Assembly (NCBI GenBank): GCA_003996215.1
Contig: QJPP01000278.1
Location: 127,938-191,937, forward strand
Direction of reading: 5' to 3'
Source of the DNA: Jaltomata sinuosa
Taxonomy: Eukaryota > Streptophyta > Magnoliopsida > Solanales > Solanaceae
Length of the DNA stretch: 64,000 nt
Each line of letters begins with the position of its first letter. Within the stretch, counting starts at the first letter, position 1. The notes under the pieces are model-generated. The model did no database searches, was not told the origin of the DNA, and saw nothing but the letters and a program-made list of their open reading frames with translations. Below, piece by piece: positions 1 to 11,839 of the stretch. A program made the translations under genes and the position numbers.

Positions 1-217
1 CGAGATCAGTTGGACGTGAGGTTTTGTGCGTTGGAAACTAGACTCGTAGACCTTCGATTTGGTATTTCGGGGGACTTCTAACTCTTTATATATTGGGAGA
101 AAAGCCCCGAGATATTTGACCCAAAGTTCAGGAAATTTGTTAACGAACTTACGATAACTTTTGTTGATTTGCTTGACTTCAAACTTAGACGTGGAAATGA
201 CCGAAAGGGTCATTACA
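1..217 (-). mobile_element. F: partial gypsy LTR (start of LTR on minus strand)
   Basis: Read on the minus strand this begins TGTAATGACCCTTTCGGTCATTTCC at 217 and runs off the window edge. A palindromic TGTAATGACC...GGTCATT start is typical of plant chromovirus LTRs. It interrupts the LTR of element E, because 218-567 continues as a different LTR that matches the end of the G LTR. The following bases AACAA are a candidate target duplication whose other copy is outside the window. No coding sequence is visible. Confidence 0.6.
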
Positions 218-567
218 AACAAAGATCATCTCAATGAAAAGTGGTCCCCATGCCTAAAACCATCATTTTACCAAAAAGGAACTCAATAGCCCAAAATGCG
301 TCTGGAAGCCTCGGGACCCAAACCAAAGTTCCCACTAGCCTAATTTTTGAGCTAACAACATTGATGGAATTCCTATATGAGGTCGTCTTCTCCAAATGTT
401 GACCAAAGTCAATTCCATAAGCCTTAAGAGTTTCAAAATAGGGAAATAGGATTAGGACAGAAATGAACTGCCTGGGAACTGAAACGTCAGTTTGGGCAAG
501 TCAAAAATAACCTGTAGCCACTATGGGAAAGCATAAAATCAAGGAAATGACCTAGAGAGTCATTACA
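218..567 (-). mobile_element. E: fragment of 3' LTR of a minus-strand chromovirus
   Basis: The plus-strand sequence ends in GTCATTACA at 567, the start of an LTR read on the minus strand. It aligns by eye with the end of the G LTR (about 47450-47958): both carry the order 'AACTCAATA..C', 'GTCTGGAAGCC', 'GACGTCTTCTC..AATGTTGACC', 'GACCTGTAGCC' and 'TCATTACA'. E and G are therefore one LTR family. The remainder of the E LTR is displaced by F and lies outside the window. Confidence 0.7.
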
Positions 568-584
568 ATATCCACTACTAAAAG

Positions 585-604
585 AACTTTCATCCTCAAA
601 AGTT
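585..604 (-). promoter_or_regulatory. E: AGGA-loop hairpin upstream of the 3' LTR
   Basis: On the minus strand AACTTT pairs with AAAGTT around the loop TGAGGATG, 17 nt before the LTR start. The same kind of hairpin, with a different stem, is present at the equivalent place in A, B, C and H. Confidence 0.55.
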
Positions 605-639
605 AAAGAAAGGAAGATATCTGAAGACTTGAAAAGGTG

Positions 640-2144
640 AGGATAGCGGGTGCGCATGTCAATCTCGATCTCCAAGTAGCCTCTTTGACAGGAAGATGTG
701 GCCACTGAACCTTAACTGATGGAATCTCCTTGGACCTTAACTTCCTAACCTACCTGTCCAAGATATCAACAGGATCCTCCTAAAAGGCTAGAGACTTATC
801 TAATTGAATCGAATCCCAATGAAGCACATGACACTCATCAGGGACATAATGTCGCAGCATAGATACATGAAAAATAGGGTGAACAGATAAAAGAGCAAGA
901 GTCAAGACTAGCTTATATGCTACCTCCCCAATGCGATAAAGGATCTTAAATAGCCCAATGAATCTAAGACTAAGCTTACCCTTCCTCCCAAACCTCATCA
1001 CGCCCTTCATGGGTGATACCCACAGGAACACTCGGTCACCAACTATGAACTCTGAACCCTCTAGTCAGCATAACTCTTCTGCCTATTTTGATCAGCAAGA
1101 AGTCTCTCCTGAATAACTCGAAATCTTTCTATGGAATCACGAAGCAAGTTAGTACCCCATGGTTTAACCTTAAAGGCATCAAACTAACCCATCATAGACC
1201 TGCACCGCCTACCATACAATGCCTCTAATAGAGATATCTGAATACTGGAGTGATAGCTATTATTATATGTGAACTATGCCAAGGCTAAGAAATGGTCCCA
1301 CTAACCTTCTAAATCAATAACACAAGCCCACTACATATCCCCTAGAACCTGAATAGTGCACTCTAACTGACCATCAGTCTGCGGGTGAAAAGCAGTGCTA
1401 AGCTAAACTTTGGTACCCAAATCTCTCTGAATAGACCTCCAAAAACAAGAAGTAAACTGAATACCATGGTCAAAAATGATAGAAATGGGCACCCCATGCA
1501 AATGGACAACCTCCCAGATGTAAATCTGAGTCGACCTCTCTGAACTGTAGGTAGTATGAACCGACAGAAAATAAGAAGACTTCATCAACTTATCCACAAT
1601 AACCCAAATAGAGTTAAATCTCCAAAAAGTACATGGAAACCCTACTACGAAGTCCATAGCTATCCGCTTCTACTTCCACTTTAGAATGGGTAATCTCTGA
1701 GTCAAACCACCTGGCCTCTGGTGCTCAAACTTCACCTGCTGATAGTTCAAGCACCTAGACATAAAATCTGAGATATCCCTCTTCATCCCACACCACTAGT
1801 AGTGCTTCCTCAAGTTACATCATTGCAGCCTCAGGATAAATGCAATACCTAGAACAATGAGCCTCCTCCAACATTAACTTGACAAGATCACCAACCCTAG
1901 GAATGCAGATACGACCCTCAATCCTAAAAACTCCCTCTGAATATAAGGTCTCCTTCCTAGTCTCACCGCTCAACACATTATCATGACTGATTCTCAACCT
2001 TGCATCATCAAATTATTGTACCCGAATCTACTCTAATAAAGAAGATCTAGCCTCAACAAAAGCAAGAATATGGCCCGTCTCATAAATATCAAGTCCAACT
2101 AATCTCTTAGCCAAGGACTATATGTCCAAAGCTAAAGGTCTCTC
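640..2144 (-). pseudogene. E: chromovirus integrase with C-terminal chromodomain, degraded
   Basis: Minus-strand remains of the 3' half of a Ty3/gypsy pol gene. In order down the strand: the linker after RNase H (PLALDI, 2100-2140); the integrase zinc region (EEAHCSRYCIYPE, 1815-1900), where the usual second His of the HHCC motif is Tyr; the catalytic core from 1657 (MDFVVGFP with Asp 1, IIFDHGIQFT with Asp 2, DGQLECTI with Glu near 1375); the LYGRRCRS motif near 1210; the SPMKGVMRFGRKGKLS and HPIFHVSMLR segments (about 845-1020); and a chromodomain-like tail (VKVQWPHLP...EATWE, about 640-760). Stops and frameshifts break it many times. Element A interrupts it at 2144/2145, and the upstream coding part resumes at 38034 in the same gene order. 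Confidence 0.85.
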
Positions 2145-3520
2145 TTAGATGTGCCAGGATTTTATGGCAAATTTGATGTTTTTAACAAGGAAATATTGTA
2201 GTTTCAAGTAAATATTGTACAAATTTATGTGTATTGGTTATGTTTCAGGAAAGATAGACATGAGATGTTTCAGGAAAGATACAAATTTTGTTTCAGGAAA
2301 TCAACAAAAGAGCTTAGTTGGGCCAAAAATGAGATGTTTTGCTGATCATTGTAAGTTGAAACAAACCGTTGGTACAACCGTTGTATTCAACTTTAAAACA
2401 GAAGCTGACAAAAAAAGTTTAGTTAAAACAAGAGGCAAAACAGACCGTTCTTCAGAAAAATGGTTCGTTCTCCCTACTGTTTTAAGAACCAGAAAGCTGC
2501 CTCATGTTGAAAGTTACAATGCAGAAGGTAATGGTCCGTTGTGACTAAAAATGGACCATTTTGGCATCCATTTTAGGGATGCGTCTTTTCTTTCCTAGAC
2601 ACATCTGGATTTAATTTGTACTTGCTTATAAATAGGACTCCTAGGGTATTTTTTAGGACACTTCTTTCAGCATAGCTTTACACATTTTTTGAGGAGAAAT
2701 ACAATGTTACTTTTTGCTTTTAGAATTGAAACAATTTATCGCACTTCTTTTAGTGCTTGTTAGGAAAAACAACTTTTGATTTGTAAGTATTTCTCTTTCA
2801 ACTATCTTTATTTCTTTTCTCTATAGTATGAGTAACTAAACCTCAAATCTGGGATTGTGAATCCGTACAATGAACAAGTCTTAGGAAAAAGTGTTGATAT
2901 AGGATTGAATAGGTTGTGGGTGAGTTGTTAACAATCGGATTGTTGGAAAATTAGTGGTTGCAAATGTTAATTAAAATACCTTGAATATTAGTGTTTTTTC
3001 AGAAGGATTCATTGAAATTGGGAAATTGTTAATGACTAAGAACTCAAAAAGTTAATATTTTTTTAATGGAACTTCGTAGAAATACGTTAATTCCACTTAA
3101 CTTAGTGTGGTAATTTAAATAATATGCTTCATTTCATTTGGGAATATAAATGAAGGATTGATCAATTTCATATCGAAAGGTAATTGGTATCATTGACCAT
3201 AGTTCACCCAAAATCAACCTTGGATTGCCTATATCGATGCTTGTAACTAGTAGATGAGTTCCATTGTGTGGTGAAACAATCCTGGATTCCACAAAACTTT
3301 ATTAACTCTAAACATTCATTTTTCGCAAACTTTACTTTCGGTACAACAAATCATACTCTTGTTAAGGGATAAGATTTTACATAACGTGAAGTAAATCAAC
3401 AACTTTAAGTATTATATTTCTTAATCTATTCCACGTGGGATTCGATCCCAGCCTAGTTATTGGGTTACTATATTTGATGATCGTTTGCACTTTTTATAAG
3501 GGTATAATTTGAACGTATCA
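2145..3520 (+). repeat. A: 5' LTR
   Basis: It pairs with 36672-38033: shared 'ATGTGCC..ATTTTATGG', shared 'AATCTGGGATTGTGAATCCG' and the shared end 'GTATCA'. A TATAAATAGG box lies at 2627-2636. U3 (about 2400-2575) holds several copies of an AATGGACCGTT / AATGGTCCGTT motif on both strands. The reading frame at 2215-2544 lies inside this non-coding U3 and is not a gene. Confidence 0.85.
2627..2636 (+). promoter_or_regulatory. A: LTR TATA box
   Basis: TATAAATAGG is followed by a conserved stretch (ACTCCTAGGGTATTTTTTAG). The 3' LTR copy is at 37122-37131. It lies about 50 bp downstream of the dyad-motif cluster, as expected for the U3/R transition. Confidence 0.6.
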
Positions 3521-3525
3521 AATTT

Positions 3526-3543
3526 TGGTGTTGTTGCCGGGGA
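3526..3543 (+). other. A: primer-binding site, tRNA-Asp type
   Basis: TGGTGTTGTTGCCGGGGA starts 5 bases after the LTR end. The Athila/Tat consensus TGGCGCCGTTGCCGGGGA is complementary to the 3' end of tRNA-Asp. Two C-to-T changes have decayed the site. Confidence 0.7.
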
Positions 3544-3642
3544 ATACGGTTTTGAAATCTTCTTAAAGTAATTCTTGATTTACGTTGTGTCCTTTACCTA
3601 TCCCATCACACTTGGTCTCTTTTGTGCTGATTACAGGCAAGC

Positions 3643-5215
3643 ATGGCTGCTCAAAATTGAAGGAACCAAGGAAACAATCAACCAAATGCACCGGGTAATG
3701 TGCATGTGGAAAATCCTCTGTTTGATAAAGAAGTGAATGTTTTCGCTGAGGAGGTACCTAAATTTCTGTATGCTAGTGCCATTGTGCCTCCTAGAGTGGA
3801 TGCTACCACATCAAGATTGAATAGGGAGCATATGATATGCTAAGGGCTAAAGGGTTGTTTCGAAACTCCACTAATGATAATCCACATGAGCATCTGAAAA
3901 ACTTCAGAGATGTGTGTCAGACTTATAAGCAGAACCACAAGACAGACAGTTTACAAGATGAGGTTTTTCCAATATTCATTGAATAGAGAAGCGTGCACCT
4001 GGCTCAACCACCTCCCTATGAATTCAATACAAACATGTAATGAGTTGGTGAGCACCTTCATGAAAAGGTGGTTCCCCCAAGCAAAAAAGCTGAACTCGGG
4101 GATAAGATCTTCTTCTTCAAGAAGCTACTAGTGGAGAAACTTTATGAAGCATGGGAATGATTCAAGATCTATCACCCGAGGTCCCCAAGTCATGGTTTTC
4201 CATATAACATATTGGTTGAGAAATTCTACGCATGACCCAATCTCTCAATCTGTTGCCAACAATGCCACTGAGGGAAGCTTCATGGAAAAGACTTTTGCTA
4301 GAGTCACGCAGATGATGAATAAGTTGACTGCTCACAACCAAACTTTGCATTTGAGTGGGTCAAGTATGAATTATGTATCTCCTTTCTCGGCTAATCTAGC
4401 CAAAGAGAATCATGAAAGAGATGAGACCATTGCAAGGCTGGTGACTAGTCTGGAGTTGCTCAACAAGAGGTTGTCTGAATATGAGACCTAAAAGGTGAAT
4501 GCAGTTGAGAGCATACCTCTTCAGCATGCACCAGTCTATGTTCTAGAGGAGGTTGAATACAGTGAAACACAGGCCACACAGGTTGAAGATGCGAACTATA
4601 TCTACAACACTATATGTGGTCAGCCAAGGAAGGGACAGATATATCCTTGGAAGGTATATAACAACCAACAACAATGGAAACCACAATAGTAGATTCAAGG
4701 AAACTACAATAATTCCCATAACTTTGGGAATAAGAGTGCAAACCCCTATGTTCTGCCAAGGGGAAATCAACAAGAGCAAGGATCATCAAAAGTGGAAAGA
4801 ATGCTTGAGAGGATTCTTGAAAATCAGGAAAAGGCAAACACTTCGAAAAAGAATTTAGAAGAGGTGGTGACTTCTCACACCGCATCAATATAGAAACTAG
4901 AACAACAGTTCAGGGATTTGTCTAGAGAGCAGAACCCAAAGATGAAACTCCAACTTCCCAGTGATACCGTTGCAAACCAAAATAATGGAGGTAACACCTC
5001 TCAGTGTATGTCCATTACCACCCAAAGTGGTCTTACCATAAAAAATACTGATGTAGTTGATGAGCCAGTAGAAGAAGCAGAGGTTAGCCTTGAGGAGGAT
5101 GATGTAGTCGAGAGTGAACCTCCAAGTGAGGTGAAGATAGATGAGGTAAAGAAAGGGTCTATTAAGAAGATAATTCAGACATTCAAGTGTCCACACCATT
5201 TCCTCTAAGATTAGT
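3643..5215 (+). pseudogene. A: gag of Athila-like element, degraded
   Basis: The start is the ATG at 3643, just after an acceptor-like TTACAG|GC. The nucleocapsid-precursor signature TWLNHLP...TCNELVSTFMKRWFPQAKK lies at 3990-4090, matching the usual Athila gag pattern of W-L..LP..S...W..L...F...FFP. Low-complexity Asn/Gln-rich sequence follows (4650-4790), then the segment LPSDTVANQNN near 4955, which has a counterpart (LPSDT..NP) in C and D. Stops or frameshifts interrupt it repeatedly, for example at 3658, 3841, 4130 and 4489. It encoded the structural particle protein. Confidence 0.8.
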
Positions 5216-6199
5216 CAAAAAGATGGAGGATGCTAAAATCCTGAAATTTTATGACCATTTGAAGCAGTTGTCAATGAGTATACCCTTCCTATATGCCTTC
5301 AAAGAGATGCCTAGATTCACAAAATACTTGAAAGAGTTGCTCAAGAAAAAGGGGTTTGTGAAGGAGAAAGTATGAATGAGCACTATTATTTCACATTATC
5401 TGGTTTAGAAGAAGACTGATCCGGGTGCATTCATAATACCTTGCACTATTGTGATAAGAGATTTTTCTAAAGCACTATATAACAATGGTGCCAGTATTTA
5501 TTTGATGCCTCTAACTATATATAAGAAGTCCGGACTTGGACTTCCCAGTCCTACCAGCATGAGGTTGCAAATGGAAGACCGGTCCATGAAATGACCTGTC
5601 GGTATTATTGATGATATGCTAGTCAAAGTTGGAAAATCATATTACCGGTTGATTTTATGATACTAGATTTTGTGGTAGATAAAAAGATCCCAATTATTTT
5701 GGGACTCCCACTTCTAGAAGTCGGGAGATCACTAATGGACTTGGAAAGGAATAAAATTAAATTTCGAGTAAACAATGAAGAGGTAACTTTTCAAGCAAGA
5801 AAGGGTATGTCCTTACCAAGCAAATATCACAGCATTTCAGTGATAAATGTGGTAGAGGAAGTGATAGAAGGAAAGGTTGAGGAAGAGAGTTTTTGTTGAG
5901 TGTTGGCAGCTATCTTAGTGAACTTTGATGGAGAGGACATAGAGGGATACGTGGAAACTGTGATTGCGCTGACAAAGCTTGGTTCTTATAGTTACACCCC
6001 TAAGAAACTCTTTATTGATTTGGAAAATAGAGTCACACCACCAGCAAAACCATCTATCATTGAGGTTCCTAAACTTGAGCTAAAACAGCTCCCGGCACAC
6101 CTCAGCTATGAGTTCTTGGGACTTAATGAAACTTTACTTGTTATTGATTCCACTTTTCTTTCTGATGTGCAGGTAAGAAGGTTGATAGCTGTGTTGTGA
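5216..6199 (+). pseudogene. A: aspartic protease region of Athila-like pol
   Basis: The region begins with the pre-protease segment (FYDHLKQLSMSIPF...KYLKELLKKKGF, 5240-5355) seen in Athila polyproteins. The protease core reads YNNGASIYLMPLTIYKKSGLG (5480-5540). The family norm is DLGAS, so the catalytic Asp has become Asn. The flap-side segment VVDKKIPIILGLPLLEVGR (5670-5730) and the linker to RT (PKLELKQLPAHLSYEFLG, about 6060-6120) follow. There are stops at 5375, 5899 and 6199 and shifts between them. Confidence 0.8.
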
Positions 6200-6258
6200 A
6201 AGTATAGAAGAGAGATTAGATGGACAATAGCTAATATCCGAGGGATTCCAGCTGGTAT
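6200..6258 (+). pseudogene. A: start of reverse transcriptase, left of insertion B
   Basis: KYRREIRWTIANIRGIPAGIC corresponds to the segment that precedes Athila RT. The frame is cut by element B after the TSD ATGTG (6259-6263) and resumes at 16795 with HKIKLEDDSKPSVEHQRRLN-type sequence. Confidence 0.8.
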
Positions 6259-6263
6259 ATGTG

Positions 6264-8378
6264 GTAAAACCTCAGAAATCGAACCAGCTTTCTAAGTTTG
6301 AAACTCTGAAAAATTTCATGTTCCTAAGAAATAACGGGTCCAAACCACGGACCGTTTTGGGAACCACGAGTCATGGAATAGAACCGTGGAATGCTTTCTT
6401 TAGGTCAGCCTCTGGTCTGAGAACCACGAGTTATTTCTAAAGATCGTAGTTCATTCTATAGACCGTAAAGTCAACTCGTGGAACTTTATCTGAGGGTTGC
6501 CTATTTCATTTAGAACCACGAGTGACTTCTATGGACCGTAGTCTGAACCATGGACCATAGTGTCCACTCGTGATATTGAATTAGAGACCAGCTAAGTCTC
6601 CAAAAATTATGACTTGGGTCTATGACCCATGGTCCATTCTACGGGTCCATCCTGTTGACCCATAGTTTGGTTTCTGTAGCCTATATTTTTGGCCAGGATC
6701 GACGTGTGGAAACCACGAGTCGTGGTTTGGTCTACGACTCATGGAATCCGTATGTGGTCCCTGAAAGTCAACTTTTTCCAGTTGTTTCCTAATTATGTTC
6801 CAAGGGTATTTTAGTCATTATCCACTCTTTTAACTCCTAAGTAAGATCACTTTGACAATTTTTAGCATGATTTCTAAACCTATTAGCCTAAGTCCCTTCT
6901 CATTACCTCATTCACCTTCCAAAAAGGAAAAGAACTCCTTCAAGCTCCAAGTCTCAAGCTCCAAGTTCAAGTCTCCTTTTCTTTTAAATTTCAAGTGGGT
7001 TAGCTTCAATCAAGGTATGTGGGTATTCAACAATGGCTTCCTTTCACCTTTGTGCCCGAAAATCCCTAATTTTTATTTTGATTTCATGAACTTTCAAATT
7101 AGGGTTCTTACCCAATTCTTTTGAGTTTTGCTATAAATTGCCTTCTCATGATTTTATTATGAAATTTCTACTAAATTGCATGATTTTTGCATGAGTTTTT
7201 ACATATGAACTCCTACTTCAAATTGAAGGTTAATTATGGCAAATTGTACATGCATAAATTGATTCAAGTAAATTGGGTATTTGATATATGTTTTCATGAA
7301 TTTGAGAAAGTGCATCCTAGTTCCTATGTTTTATGAAAGTATATGTTATTATGAAATTGAACTAGTGCCATGCAAATTTTCAAGTTATGAACTATTATGC
7401 AATGCAAGACAACTGATGTGCCATCAATACTCATGAATCATTTTCTAAATCAAGATTCATGAGTAGTATGAATATCCGGGTTATGAACATGTTTATGAAA
7501 AAGTTTTGACATCTAGATATGTCACATGTATGTGAGACTCATGTTATAAGTTTTGGGAGTAGTATTTAGCACCGAGCGATGAGGGTTCTAGATAACCCAA
7601 GTCTAAAACTATGCGGCCATCGTAGGTTGCCCTCCGTGGCTTATGAAAGGATCCTTATGACATGGTTCTAACCTTGGCCAGTTAGGAAAACCTTTTTCAG
7701 TGTGGGTGAATGACACTGGACTCTATGTAGCTTAGCATGGTTTATGTCGGTTAAGAGAAACTCCCACATGATTATTTTCATGCTATGAAGTTATATGATA
7801 CTTTACTTTGAACCTTGACTTTACTTCATGTTTTAGGTCCTTTATCTTGATAATTTATTATACTATATATTTTATGAACGAGCTCATCAAAAACATATTT
7901 TAAGTATGTTATTATCATGATCATGTATATCTCACATACTCGGTACATTCTATAGTACTGACGCATATTTTGCACTGCATCCTCTTGATGATACAGATTC
8001 AGGTTCCCTCTCTCAAGCACGTGGCTAGAGACCACATGATGTATCCAGTAAGTGTTGGTGAGTCCTTATTGTTCGAGGGCTAGTTATGACTTTAGCTAGT
8101 TTTGAATATTTACTTTTGTACCTAGAGTTAGCTAGGGTCTTATCCTAGCAACTCCTTATGTCATGTGTAGAGGCTTTTTCATACATAGACAGTATTCGGG
8201 TCACTTTCGAATCATGTTCCTCTTGATGTTTACCTTATGGATGGAGTTATCTAATTTTTACTATGCTTTCACTATGCCAAATTGATATACCTGAGTTATG
8301 CTATGACCAAGAGTTAGCTTGGGTACTTATGGTCCCAGGTTACGTGTTACGTCTAGGGGGTAACCTCGGGCTGTGAAA
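6264..8378 (+). repeat. B: 5' LTR
   Basis: It matches 14675-16789 along its length and the solo LTR at 33779-35860. The first 500 bp is crowded with short words such as ACCACGAGT, CGTGGAA and GGACCGTAG, many of them partly complementary to each other. A possible TATA box (TATAAAT) is at 7132-7138, equivalent in the other two copies. The end is decayed: GTGAAAA where the other copies have ATGACA or GTGACA. Confidence 0.85.
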
Positions 8379-8382
8379 AACT

Positions 8383-8395
8383 TGGTATCAGAGCC
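8383..8395 (+). other. B: primer-binding site, initiator Met tRNA
   Basis: TGGTATCAGAGCC follows the LTR by 4 bases. It is the standard plant initiator-Met tRNA complement used by chromoviruses. Confidence 0.9.
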
Positions 8396-8586
8396 TCAGG
8401 TTCAAGAGTCCTAGGATGTCTGAAAGTTGCATCGAGTAGAATCTCTTTCATATATGTGAAAGGTACCACACTTATGAGAGGAAAGCTATGATATGTCTTA
8501 GGAAAAGTTCACTTCTTTCATGATCATATTGTGCGATAGAGTTTAACTCCAGTATCCCTCTAATTCTTTACTTGTACGTTTTAGAT

Positions 8587-9560
8587 CATGTCTCGATGTG
8601 ATATGCCTCACTAAGCTGCTCAGATTGTTGTTCATCCAGTTCTAGCCCCCGAGGTCACGAATGAGGAGTTCCGGAATGCCATCCACATGATAGCCCAGAC
8701 CTTGGCCTCTCAGGCCAACCAGCCGGCTCCTATCCATGTCCACTCTTAAGGTGGGGTAGCAGCCCGAGTTCATGATTTTATCCGTATGAACCCACCAAAG
8801 TTCTGGGGTGCGAAAGAGAATGAGGATCCCCTAAATTTTATTAATGAAGTGAAGAAAATGTTTGATGTGATGCAAGTGGTTGGTGTTGATTGTGTCGAGT
8901 TGGCATCCTATCAACTCAAGGATGTAGCTCATATCTGGTTTACACAATGGAAGAAATCTAGGGCTAGGGACGTGGTGCCTATGACTTGGGAGTGTTTCGA
9001 GAGGGCTTTCCTCAGCCGGTTCTTTCCCTGAGAGTTGAGGCAAGAAAAGGCTGAGGAGTTTGTGAAATTGAGACAGAGATCTATGACTGTTCAGGAGTAT
9101 AGTTTGAAGTTCACTCAGCTATCTAGGTATGCCCCCTCTATGGTAGCAGACCCGCATGATCAAATGAGAAAATTTATCTATGGGGTTTCAGATATGGTGA
9201 AGAAAGAGTGTAGGTCTGCTACGCTGCTGAGTGATATGAACATTTCCAAAATTATAAATCTTCTCACCAGATTGAGGGAGACAAGATTAGAGAGATGACT
9301 AGGGAGGACAAAAGGGTTAGATCTGAGGGTTCAAGATTAAGTCATCAGAAGTCCAAAGAGGAGCATCGATCTTCCTTTCAGAAGAGGTCATCAGGACCTA
9401 TGTATTCTACCTCTAGTGCTCCTTCTCAGTCCTCCAGGCCTTATCATGATTAGTCTGGTAGAGGTGCGGGCTCTTATTCTCAAGGGAGTGGTGCAAAGGG
9501 GCCTTCCTACCCCATTTGTACCAAGTGTTGAAAGAACCATCCCGGTGAGGGACTAGCCGG
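8587..9560 (+). pseudogene. B: gag, first copy
   Basis: The ATG at 8587 opens MSRCDMPH. The capsid signature NPPKFWGAKENEDPLNFINEVKKMFDVM...ELASYQLKDVAHIWFTQWK...WECFERAFLSRFFP lies at 8786-9030. The second half, EEFVKLRQRSMTVQEYSLKFTQLSRYAP, is at 9050-9130. Stops include the TGA at 9029 and the TGA at 9296. The zinc-knuckle area (about 9517-9600) keeps ICTKC but has lost later ligands. From about 8866 on, this is the upstream copy of a tandem duplication. Confidence 0.85.
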
Positions 9561-9780
9561 TAGAGAAGGTTATTTTTGATGTGGTCAGGTTGGTCCCAGG
9601 ATTCGAGATTTCCCTTCAGCTAAGAAGGGGCAGAGTGGTAGCAGAACTCAGTCTACCCCAGAAGCTTCAGGAGGTCTACCAGCCTAGTAGGGCACTGCTT
9701 CTAGTTCTGGTAGTCAGCGCCAGAATCGTATTTATGCCATGTCCTCTCATTTGGACTAGAAGGGTTCCCCAGATGTTGTT

Positions 9781-10300
9781 ACTGGTATGTTGAAAGTCTT
9801 CTCTTTCGATGTGTGTGCTTTGTTGGACCCCGACACCTCCTTATCTTTTGTGACCCCTTATATAGCATGCAAGTTCAAAACTTGTCCTGCATTGCCTTTA
9901 GAACCCTTTTGCGTTTCTACTCCTATTGGTAAGTCAGTCCTAGCCAAAAGAATATACCAAAATTGCCCTATCTCAGTCCTTCATAGAGTCACTTCAGTGG
10001 ATTTAGTAGAGTTATAGATGACTGATTTTGATGTTATTCTTGGTATGGATTGGTTGTATGCTTGTTATGCTTCAGTTGATTATCGTACTCGGATTGTCAA
10101 TTTAAAGTTTCCAAATGAAGCCGTCTTAAAATGGCAAGGTAGTCCCCTATCCTCGAAAGGTCGTTTCATATCTTATCTTAAAGCTAGGAAAATAATTTAT
10201 AAGGGTTATGTTTATCATATAGTTCAGGTGATGGACACGGAGTCCGGAACCCCATCCCTTCAGTCTGTTCCTGTTGTGAATGAGTTGGTGTTGATTTTGA
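9781..10300 (+). pseudogene. B: aspartic protease region, first copy
   Basis: FDVCALLDPDTSLSFVTPYIACKFK is the protease active-site region of this lineage, normally DPGSTLSYVTP; here the active-site Gly is Asp. DFDVILGMDWLYACYASVDYRTRIV follows at 10024-10098. The segment is truncated at 10285 by the duplication join and cannot lead into RT. Confidence 0.8.
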
Positions 10301-10990
10301 TGCAAGTGGTTGTGTTGATTGTGTCGAGTTGGCATCCTATCAACTCAAGGATGTAGCTCATATCTGGTTTACGCAATGGAAGAAATCTAGGGCTAGGGAC
10401 GTGGTGCCTATGACTTGGGAGTGTTTCGAGAGGGCTTTTCTCAGCCGATTCTTTCCCTGAGAGTTGAGGCAAGAAAAGGCTGAGGAGTTTGTGAAATTAA
10501 GACAGAGATCTATGATTGTTCAGGAGTATAGTTTGAAGTTCACTCAGCTATCTAGGTATGCCCCCTCTATGGTAGCAGACCCGCATGATCATATGAGAAA
10601 ATATATCTATGGGGTTTCAGATATGGTGAAGAAAGAGTGTAGGTTTGCTATGTTGTTGAGTGATATGAACATTTCCAAAATTATAAATCTTCTCACCAGA
10701 TTAAGGGAGACAAGATTAGAGAGATGACTAGGGAGGACAAAAGAGTTAGATATGAGGGTTCAAGATTAAGTCATCAGAAGTCCAAAGAGGAGCATCGATC
10801 TTCCTTTCAGAATAGGTCATCAGGACCTATGTATTCTACCTCTAGTGCTCCTTCTCAGGCCTCCAGGCCTCATCATGATCAGTCTGGTAGAGGTGCGGGC
10901 TCTTATTCTCAAGGGAGTGGTGCAAAGGGGCCTTCCTACCCCATTTGTACCAAGTGTTGAAACAACCATCCCGGTGAGTGGCTAGCCGGT
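10300..10990 (+). pseudogene. B: gag, second copy
   Basis: It repeats 8870-9560. The QLSRYAPSMVADP segment is at 10549-10587, and the Ser/Gln/Gly-rich region before the knuckle (10790-10930) is open for longer than in the first copy because CAG stands where the first copy has TAG (9453). Confidence 0.8.
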
Positions 10991-11215
10991 AGAGAAGGTT
11001 ATTTTTGATGTGGTCAGGTTGGTCCCAGGATTCGAGATTTCCCTTCAGCTAAGAAGGGGCAGAGTGGTAGCAGAACTCAGTCTACCCTAGAAGCTTCAGG
11101 AGGTCTACCAGCCTTGTAGGGCACTGCTTCTAGTTCTGGTAGTCAGCGCCAGAATCGTATTTATGCCATGTCCTCTCATTTGGACTAGGAGGGTTCCCCA
11201 GATGTTGTTACTGGT

Positions 11216-11839
11216 ATATTGAAAGTCTTCTCTTTCGATGTGTGTGCTTTGTTGGACCCCGACACCTCCTTATCTTTTGTGACCCCTTATATAGCATGCA
11301 AGTTCAAAACTTGTCCTGCATTGCCTTTAGAACCCTTTTGCATTTCTACTCCTGTTGGTGAGTCAGTCCTAGCCAAAAGAATATACCAAAATTGCCCTAT
11401 CTCAGTCCTTCATAGAGTCACTTCAGCGGATTTAGTAGAGTTATAGATGACTGATTTTGATGTTATTCTTGGTATGGATTGGTTGTATGCTTGTTATGCT
11501 TCAGTTGATTATCGTACTCGGATTGTCAGTTTCAAGTTTCCAAATGAAACCGTCTTAAAATGGCAAGGTAGTCCCCTATCCTCGAAAGGTCATTTCATAT
11601 ATTATCTTAAAGCTAGGAAAATAATTTCTAAGGGTTATGTTTATCATATAGTTCAGGTGTTGGACACGGAGTCCGGAACCCCATCCCTTCAGTCTGTTCC
11701 TGTTGTGAATGAGTTCACAGAAGTGTTTCCTAAAGATTTTCCTATAGTCCCTCCCAAACGGAAAATCGACTTTGGGATCGATCTTCTTCCAGATACAAAT
11801 CCTATCTATATTCCTCCCTATAGAATAGCTCCTGCATAA
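11216..11839 (+). pseudogene. B: aspartic protease, second copy, leading into RT
   Basis: The same DPDTS active-site variant is present, followed by VILGMDWLYACYASVDY and then the true continuation EFTEVFPKDFPIVPPKRKIDFGIDLLPDTNPIYIPPYRIAPA (11706-11837), which is the protease-to-RT linker. A TAA follows in place of a sense codon (PAELKELK is expected). Confidence 0.8.

Larger units (their letters stand above)
8866..11720 (+). repeat. B: 1,429-bp tandem duplication of gag and protease
   Basis: The word TGTGTCGAGTTGG occurs at 8891 and 10320, the gag segment at 9035 and 10464, and the protease segment at 9787 and 11216, always 1,429 bp apart. The copies look about 98-99% identical. The join near 10285 reads ATGAGTTGGTGTTGATTTTG, where undisturbed sequence (11708) reads ATGAGTTCACAG. 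The extra GGTGTTGATT is a copy of nearby gag sequence (8882-8891). Both copies share nonsense codons, so it arose after decay had begun or in a defective parent. Confidence 0.9.

Noticed and set aside
2215..2544. 109-residue open frame on the plus strand
   Set aside because: It is inside U3 of the A LTR, and the copy in the 3' LTR is not open.
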